Positions 7,852-12,305 of a DNA stretch of 12,305 nucleotides are shown here, piece by piece. How positions within the stretch are numbered: the first letter of the stretch is position 1; each line of letters starts with the position of its first letter. The notes under the pieces are model-generated. The model made no database searches and was not told the DNA's origin. It was given only the letters and a program-made list of their open reading frames with translations. The position numbers and the translations under genes are program-made. The stretch comes from an uncultured Prevotellaceae bacterium (GTDB lineage: Bacteria > Bacteroidota > Bacteroidia > Bacteroidales > Bacteroidaceae): NCBI GenBank assembly GCA_946407325.1, contig CAMJNN010000031.1, forward strand, positions 1 to 12,305, written 5' to 3'.

Positions 7852-9159
7852 ATGGAAAATATACTACACTTTGATTTCAATACCGACACCAACGAGACCC
7901 CTAAAATCATCAAGGTCATCGGTGTAGGTGGTGGTGGCGGTAACGCCGTAAAGCACATGTATCAGGAAGGTATCCATGATGTTACCTTCGCCCTCTGCAA
8001 CACCGACTTGCAGGCACTGCGCCAGTCGGAGATTCCTATCAAGATACAGCTGGGTCCCAAGACCACCCAAGGTTTGGGTGCCGGCAACGACCCCAGGGTA
8101 GCTCGTGAAGCCGCCGAAGAGAGCATCGATGACATCCGTAACCTGCTCGACGACGGTACCCAGATGGTGTTTGTCACCGCAGGTATGGGAGGTGGAACAG
8201 GTACTGGTGCAGCCCCAGTAGTAGCACGAGTAGCCAAAGAGATGGACAAGCTGACCGTAGGTATAGTCACCATCCCGTTCCTCTTCGAAAAGAACCGCAA
8301 GATCATGCAGGCCCTCGAGGGTGTGGAGGAGATGCAGAAGAACGTCGATGCCCTGCTGGTCATCAACAACGAGCGTCTGCGTGAGATCTATACCGATGGC
8401 ATTACCACCATGCGCGAAGCCTTTGCCAAGGCCGACGATATCCTGTCCGTTGCCACCAAGAGCATCGCCGAGATGATTACCATGGAAGGTAATATCAACC
8501 TCGACTTCCGCGATGTGAAGAAAATCCTCAAGAACGGTGGTGTGGCCATCATGTCAACGGGTATTGCCAGCGGCGAACGCCGACTGAAGCATGCCATCGA
8601 CGATGCCTTGAAATCACCGTTGCTCAACGACAACGACATCTCTAAGGCCAAGAAGATTCTGTTCAACATCTCATGGAGTCAGGACTCACCGTTGCTCATC
8701 GAAGAGACCAACGAAATCGACAGCTTCATGGAGAGCCTCGACAAGAACATTGAGGTCATCTGGGGCGAGGCCGAAGACCCATCACTGGGCGATAATGTCA
8801 AGTTCACCGTACTGGCCACCGGGTTTGGTTCATCCAGCATCCCAGGCATGGAGCAACTCCAACAGCAACGCTCGAAGGAAGAGCAGGAAGCCCAGGAAGA
8901 ACGTGAGCAACAGGAGCAGGAGCGCATCGACCGCATCTACGGTCGTAACACGCAGAAGAAACGTCCTCACCACCTGCCTTACGTACTTACTGCCGATGAT
9001 TTCGACAATGACGAACTCATTCAGGCCATTGAGAACAGTCCTACTTACCTGCGCAACCGCACCACCCTCAACCAGTTGAAGGAAAAGTCGGTAGAGGTAG
9101 AGAAGCCAGCTGATGACACACCTATCACCGATGGCGATGGCATTATACATTTTGGATAA
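7852..9159 (+). CDS. ftsZ: FtsZ, bacterial tubulin of the division ring
   Basis: GTPase that polymerises into the Z ring and recruits the divisome. It has 435 residues. The GTP-binding domain has GVGGGGGNAV (24-33), NTDLQAL (50-56), the tubulin signature GGGTGTG (113-119), IPFLFEKNRK (141-150), and the T7 loop NLDFRD (216-221) with D218 and D221 for GTP hydrolysis across the filament interface. The globular part ends near residue 330. A linker rich in Gln, Glu and Arg (333-366) follows, then a segment with DDFDNDELIQAIENSPTYL (382-400) and RNR, which sits where the conserved C-terminal peptide that binds FtsA would be. About 32 further residues follow, ending in GIIHFG, so the putative peptide is not terminal as it nearly is in E. 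coli. Codon use is strongly biased to C-ending codons, fitting high expression. Confidence 0.98.
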   Translation: MENILHFDFNTDTNETPKIIKVIGVGGGGGNAVKHMYQEGIHDVTFALCNTDLQALRQSEIPIKIQLGPKTTQGLGAGNDPRVAREAAEESIDDIRNLLDDGTQMVFVTAGMGGGTGTGAAPVVARVAKEMDKLTVGIVTIPFLFEKNRKIMQALEGVEEMQKNVDALLVINNERLREIYTDGITTMREAFAKADDILSVATKSIAEMITMEGNINLDFRDVKKILKNGGVAIMSTGIASGERRLKHAIDDALKSPLLNDNDISKAKKILFNISWSQDSPLLIEETNEIDSFMESLDKNIEVIWGEAEDPSLGDNVKFTVLATGFGSSSIPGMEQLQQQRSKEEQEAQEEREQQEQERIDRIYGRNTQKKRPHHLPYVLTADDFDNDELIQAIENSPTYLRNRTTLNQLKEKSVEVEKPADDTPITDGDGIIHFG

Positions 9160-9162
9160 TAA

Positions 9163-9174
9163 AATTGAGAATTA
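9163..9174 (+). repeat. Third copy of the AATTGAGAATTA word, in the ftsZ-yqeY gap
   Basis: The 12-base core of the murD leader repeat recurs here exactly, again a few bases after a stop codon and just before a start codon (ATG at 9176). It makes up most of the 16-base gap. Position in the leader is the same as for the tandem copies at 368-394. Confidence 0.6.
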
Positions 9175-9175
9175 T

Positions 9176-9622
9176 ATGTTATTCGATCAAGTAAGCAAAG
9201 ATATTATCGCTGCCATGAAGGCACACGATAAAGTAGCGCTGGAAACCCTGCGCAACATCAAGAAAGTATTCCTCGAGGCCAAGACAGCCCCAGGAGCCAA
9301 CGACACCCTGGAAGATGCCGACGCCCTGAAGCTCATCCAGAAACTGGTAAAGCAGGGCAAGGATGCCGCCGAGATTTACAGTCAGCAGGGCCGTGCCGAC
9401 CTGGCTGATGCCGAACTGGCACAGGTGAAGGTGATGGAGACCTACCTGCCCAAGCCATTGACCGACGAAGAGCTCACCGAAGCCGTTAAGCAAATTATTG
9501 CCGAGACAGGTGCCACCAGCATGAAAGATATGGGCAAGGTCATGGGCATCGCTTCCAAGGCACTGAGTGGCAAGGCAGAAGGCCGACTCATCTCAGCTAA
9601 AGTAAAAGAACTACTGGGTTGA
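9176..9622 (+). CDS. yqeY: GatB/YqeY domain-containing protein
   Basis: Small cytoplasmic protein of the YqeY family, related to the C-terminal tail domain of GatB, the tRNA-binding subunit of Asp/Glu-tRNA amidotransferase. Its own role is not established; binding to tRNA or modulating amidation has been suggested from that homology. Evidence: 148 residues, the usual family length; an N-terminal helical part with LETLRNIKKVFLEAK (22-36); ADLADAELAQVKVMETYLPKPL read as two blocks (74-95); and the C-terminal MGKVMG (119-124) with a final helix ISAKVKELL. The frame is open upstream to an ATG at 9113, but that start lies inside ftsZ and adds 21 residues unlike the family, so 9176 is chosen. It lies 16 bases after ftsZ and ends just before a terminator, so it is probably the last gene of the dcw operon. 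Confidence 0.93.
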   Translation: MLFDQVSKDIIAAMKAHDKVALETLRNIKKVFLEAKTAPGANDTLEDADALKLIQKLVKQGKDAAEIYSQQGRADLADAELAQVKVMETYLPKPLTDEELTEAVKQIIAETGATSMKDMGKVMGIASKALSGKAEGRLISAKVKELLG

Positions 9623-9655
9623 TCGTTCCAGTCGTTCTTGAATATTCCAGTTTAT

Positions 9656-9697
9656 AGCAAGGTTTGTATCAAAAAAAAAGTACAAACCTTGCTTTTA
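9656..9697 (+). terminator. Rho-independent terminator of the dcw operon
   Basis: Perfect 13-bp inverted repeat: AGCAAGGTTTGTA (9656-9668) pairs with TACAAACCTTGCT (9681-9693). The 12-base loop contains nine A in a row. The 3' arm runs into TTTT and further T/A-rich sequence. It lies 33 bases after the yqeY stop and before the next gene on the same strand, so it should end the dcw transcript and insulate the oxidoreductase unit. Confidence 0.9.
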
Positions 9698-9720
9698 TTA
9701 TATGTTTGCATTACCTTTGT
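9688..9720 (+). promoter_or_regulatory. Candidate Bacteroidota sigma-ABfr promoter for the oxidoreductase unit
   Basis: TACCTTTGT (9712-9720) matches the Bacteroidota -7 consensus TAnnTTTG. A CTTG at 9688-9691, one base off the -33 TTTG consensus, lies 20 bases upstream, a normal spacing. A second exact -7 match, TATGTTTGC (9701-9709), overlaps the spacer but has no good -33 partner. A start near 9725 would give a leader of about 30 bases to the ATG at 9755. The -33 element falls inside the 3' arm of the terminator stem. The call rests on consensus matching and position only. Confidence 0.5.
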
Positions 9721-9754
9721 CATACCATTAACCTTAAAATAATACCTGCAGGAT

Positions 9755-11011
9755 ATGAAAACTAACAGAAGAAATTTCCTGAAAAGCCTTGGCGGACTGG
9801 CCCTGTTTACCATCGTGCCACGTCCTGTGTTGGGCATGGGCTATATGGCTCCTTCCGACCAACTGACCAAAGGCATCATCGGTGTAGGCGGCATGGGTAG
9901 AGGTCACGTCAACTACGGAGGCACCCGCTTGGTAGCCATCTGCGACGTCGATCGCAACCACCTCGAGGCAGGCAAGAACCTCGTCAAGGAAAGCATTGCC
10001 ACCTACCATGATTTTCGCGAGTTGATTTATGACCCCAATGTTGACATTGTTCACATTGCCACACCTCCTCACTGGCATGGCTTGATGAGCATCGAGGCAG
10101 CCAAGGCCGGTAAGGACATCTGGTGCGAGAAACCAATGACCCGCACTATTGGCGAAGGCAAGCGTGTGGTAGAAACCGTACAGCAGTTCGGTCGCATGTT
10201 CCGTCTGAACACCTGGTTCCGTTTCACCGACCAGTTCTATGGTTTGGGCACTACCGTCAAGCCGTTGAAGAAACTGGTACAGAGCGGTTTGCTGGGCTGG
10301 CCGTTAAAGGTCACCATCAGCGCTCACACCGGCTTCAACTGGAAGTTCTACTGGGTGGGCAAGGAAGACCTCGAACCAATGCCTATCCCTGCTGAGCTCG
10401 ACTACGACATGTGGTTAGGTCCGGCACCCGAGAAGCCTTACAACCCACACCGTGTTCACCAGACCTTCCGTGGTTACTGGGACTACGATGCCGGTGGCTT
10501 GGGCGATATGGGTCAGCACTATATCGACCCAGTACAATACATCTTGGGCAAGGACGATACCAGTCCGGTGAAAGTTGAGGTGGATGCTCCTCAGCAGCAT
10601 CCCGACGCTGTAGGCACTTGGCGTAGCATCACCTACACCTATGCCGACGGTTGTCAGATCGTGCTGTGGGGTGGCGACTATGGCAACCCCGATACCCCAT
10701 ACATCGCTGGTCCGAAAGGCAATGTCTATAAGAACTTCGTCTGCGACATCCCCGACTGGGAGAAAAAGTTGGCCGAGTATCCAGACCCAGAGCCTCAGGT
10801 AACCGACTTCATGGAAAGTGTTCGCACCCGCAAGCCGTTTGCCCTCAACGAGACCAAGGGCTTCCGCTCGGCTACCATCGTCAACATGGGTGCCTGCGCT
10901 TTGCGCCTGAACCGCACCCTCGAGTTCGACCCCGTGAAGCTGGAGTTCATCAACGACGATGCCGCCAACCGTCTTATCAACCAACCTATGCGTGGTGAAT
11001 GGAAATTATAA
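9755..11011 (+). CDS. Gfo/Idh/MocA-family oxidoreductase with twin-arginine signal
   Basis: Probable NAD(P)-dependent oxidoreductase acting on a sugar, sugar derivative or glycoside; the substrate is not identifiable. The N terminus NRRNFLKSLGG (4-14), a hydrophobic stretch to about 21 and PRPVLG form a Tat-type signal, suggesting export of the folded, cofactor-loaded protein, as in Zymomonas glucose-fructose oxidoreductase. The Rossmann domain has GIIGVGGMGRG (40-50), an acidic residue at the end of strand 2 (AICDVD, 61-66), IATPPHWHG (101-109) and CEKPMTR (124-130), the family's EKP motif with the conserved lysine. The C-terminal domain carries YDAGGLGDMGQHYID (244-258), whose His/Asp are probable active-site residues. 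Its 418 residues fit the secreted branch of the family. It has its own promoter candidate and the next gene starts two bases after its stop, so the two are likely cotranscribed. Confidence 0.9.
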   Translation: MKTNRRNFLKSLGGLALFTIVPRPVLGMGYMAPSDQLTKGIIGVGGMGRGHVNYGGTRLVAICDVDRNHLEAGKNLVKESIATYHDFRELIYDPNVDIVHIATPPHWHGLMSIEAAKAGKDIWCEKPMTRTIGEGKRVVETVQQFGRMFRLNTWFRFTDQFYGLGTTVKPLKKLVQSGLLGWPLKVTISAHTGFNWKFYWVGKEDLEPMPIPAELDYDMWLGPAPEKPYNPHRVHQTFRGYWDYDAGGLGDMGQHYIDPVQYILGKDDTSPVKVEVDAPQQHPDAVGTWRSITYTYADGCQIVLWGGDYGNPDTPYIAGPKGNVYKNFVCDIPDWEKKLAEYPDPEPQVTDFMESVRTRKPFALNETKGFRSATIVNMGACALRLNRTLEFDPVKLEFINDDAANRLINQPMRGEWKL

Positions 11012-11013
11012 AA

Positions 11014-12305
11014 ATGAACATTATGAAAAAACATATTCTCTTTATAACATCCCTCTTGGTGAGCTGTTTGCTGCTGGCGCAAGGCCCTGCCAACCGCACA
11101 GCCAAGACCGTAGCAGCCGATGTGTTGGCACAGATGCCTGCACAGAACCAAGAGACCTTCAATAGCCTGATGAACGACCTGGCCAACAGTGGTGAAGAGG
11201 GCATCCTCATCCTCACCCAGATGCTCAAGGCCCCCGGTCAGGGCAGCAATGCCCAGGTGGAATATGCACTGAGCGGCCTCACCGCCTATGTCAGTGCCCC
11301 TGGTCGTGAAGCCCAGCAGGCAGTAGTGTTGTCAGCCCTCAACAAGGCAGCAGCACAAGCCACCAACACCACCATAAAGGCGTTCCTCGAAAACCAGGCC
11401 AGCATGCTGAACCGTCCGTATGCTATGGCAGAAACAGTAACCCCAGCCTTAGCCATTGCCCAGCGCAACGCCAAGGCAGCCCTCAAGAGCGGCAAGCAGC
11501 AAGACCGCATCAAGGCCATGCTGGAAGTCATGAGCCAGTTGTCAGCCAACGATGCCCAGAAGACTGCCCTCGCTGCCCTCAAGGATGGCAACAAGGACTA
11601 CCGCAACGCATTGCTCAGCGCTGTGTCCGACAAGGCCGACAAGGGTTTCTACAACACCCTGGCAAAGACCGTGCTCAAGGCGAAGCCCGATGTGCAGGCC
11701 GACATCCTTAACTTCCTCGCTGCCGAAGCCGACAAGAGTGCCGACAAGCGCAACCTGGTGAAGAACTCAGAGGCTAAGTGGGACAATCCTACCATGAACA
11801 TCCTGCACAACTTCGTCAAGACCAGTGGCAACTACGATATCGTAGAAGCAGCCGTGAGCGCCCTGCGCAATATCGGTGATGCTTCTTCCATCCCTGTCAT
11901 TGCTTCTCTGCTGAAAAAGTCAGACAGCAAGTATATCGACCTGGCACAGGCAGCCTTAGCCTCTTTCGGTGGTAAGATCAACAGCGATGTGGCCAAGGTC
12001 ATCAGCGATGCCTCTCCGGCAGGTAAGATTGCCGGCATCGAGCTGCTGGCAGGCCGCAAGGCTACCGTCAACCTGGGCACCGTACTGGCACAGACCGACA
12101 ATGCCGATGCCAATGTCAAGACAGCTGCCCTCAAGGCACTGAAAGACCTGGTAAGTCAGCAGGACTTCACTAAGATGTGCGGCTTGCTCGAAGATGCGAG
12201 CGTCGATGCTTACCAGCCCCTGCAGCAAGCCATCTACGCTACCCTGGCTGGTCAGACCCCCGCACAACAGGTACAGGCCATCAGTCAGCGCATGAACCAG
12301 GCAGG
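11014..12305 (+). CDS. Secreted HEAT-like repeat protein (N-terminal part, runs off window)
   Basis: Open to the window end; 430 residues are visible and the C terminus is missing. The N terminus MNIMKKHILFITSLLVSCLLLAQG is a signal peptide given here in full only to residue 24: a basic start, a hydrophobic core, then either signal peptidase I cleavage near LLA|Q or a lipobox LVSC at residues 15-18. The hydrophobic run after that cysteine makes the lipoprotein reading less likely. The rest is rich in Ala, Lys, Gln and Asn and appears all-helical, with HEAT/PBS-lyase-like units such as AAVSALRNIGDASSIPVIASLL (about 279-300, cited as one unit) and IAGIELLAGRKA (339-350) and VKTAALKALKDL (368-379). 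Such repeats usually form a protein-binding or scaffold solenoid. An alternative start is ATG at 11023. It starts two bases after the oxidoreductase stop, implying coupling. A C-terminal catalytic domain may lie beyond the window. Function is not assigned. Confidence 0.82.
   Translation, partial: MNIMKKHILFITSLLVSCLLLAQGPANRTAKTVAADVLAQMPAQNQETFNSLMNDLANSGEEGILILTQMLKAPGQGSNAQVEYALSGLTAYVSAPGREAQQAVVLSALNKAAAQATNTTIKAFLENQASMLNRPYAMAETVTPALAIAQRNAKAALKSGKQQDRIKAMLEVMSQLSANDAQKTALAALKDGNKDYRNALLSAVSDKADKGFYNTLAKTVLKAKPDVQADILNFLAAEADKSADKRNLVKNSEAKWDNPTMNILHNFVKTSGNYDIVEAAVSALRNIGDASSIPVIASLLKKSDSKYIDLAQAALASFGGKINSDVAKVISDASPAGKIAGIELLAGRKATVNLGTVLAQTDNADANVKTAALKALKDLVSQQDFTKMCGLLEDASVDAYQPLQQAIYATLAGQTPAQQVQAISQRMNQA

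Larger units (their letters stand above)
9623..9754. other. Intergenic region between yqeY and the oxidoreductase gene
   Basis: The only gap over 40 bases in the window. Besides the terminator hairpin and the promoter elements listed separately, 9623-9655 shows nothing recognisable. The leader 9725-9754 is AT-rich, contains CTGCAG just before the start, and has no clear riboswitch-like fold or small ORF. Confidence 0.7.

Noticed and set aside
9113..9175. Upstream in-frame ATG extending yqeY by 21 residues
   Set aside because: It lies inside ftsZ, and the added residues do not resemble the N terminus of YqeY proteins, which begins close to the ATG at 9176.
10415..10984. Long minus-strand ORF (189 codons) opposite the oxidoreductase gene
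   Set aside because: It lies wholly inside a convincing gene, shows no recognisable domain, and long antisense ORFs are expected from biased codon use on the other strand.
11029..11070. Lipobox (LVSC) in the HEAT-like protein signal peptide
   Set aside because: Not taken as the main call because the cysteine is followed by LLLA, continuing the hydrophobic core; signal peptidase I cleavage after it fits better, though lipidation is not excluded.

Overview
This window is the distal part of a division and cell wall (dcw) cluster from a member of the Bacteroidota, most likely the order Bacteroidales (Bacteroides/Prevotella-like). Four things point there: the gene order mraY-murD-ftsW-murG-murC-ftsQ-ftsA-ftsZ-yqeY with no ddl or murB between murC and ftsQ; the MraY and FtsW sequence style; the absence of Shine-Dalgarno sequences before the starts; and TAnnTTTG-type promoter elements. 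The genus cannot be fixed from this sequence alone. All genes are on the + strand.

Region 1 (1-9622) is one tightly packed run of genes. It opens inside mraY (lipid I synthesis) and continues with murD (D-glutamate addition), ftsW (septal glycosyltransferase), murG (lipid II synthesis), murC (L-alanine addition), ftsQ (divisome scaffold), ftsA (membrane anchor for FtsZ), ftsZ (division tubulin) and yqeY (GatB/YqeY-domain protein). Gaps are at most 37 bases, and murG/murC and murC/ftsQ overlap by ATGA, so the run looks like a single operon. Together these proteins make the lipid-linked cell wall precursor and assemble the ring that uses it at the septum. The two longest leaders, before murD and before yqeY, carry copies of the same short AT-rich word.

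Region 2 (9623-9754) is the only sizeable non-coding stretch. It holds a 13-bp perfect hairpin with a T-rich tail (intrinsic terminator), followed at once by two Bacteroidota-type -7 promoter elements.

Region 3 (9755-12305) is a separate two-gene unit. A Gfo/Idh/MocA-family oxidoreductase with a twin-arginine signal peptide is followed two bases later by a secreted, alanine-rich HEAT-like repeat protein that runs off the window end. Its reaction and substrate are unknown. A role in oxidising sugars or glycosides outside the cytoplasm is plausible but inferred.

The dcw part is ordinary in content, with lineage-specific tails and insertions in MraY, FtsW, FtsA and FtsZ. The oxidoreductase/HEAT pair is the least understood part. 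No RNA genes, CRISPR arrays, insertion sequences or clear pseudogenes were seen.
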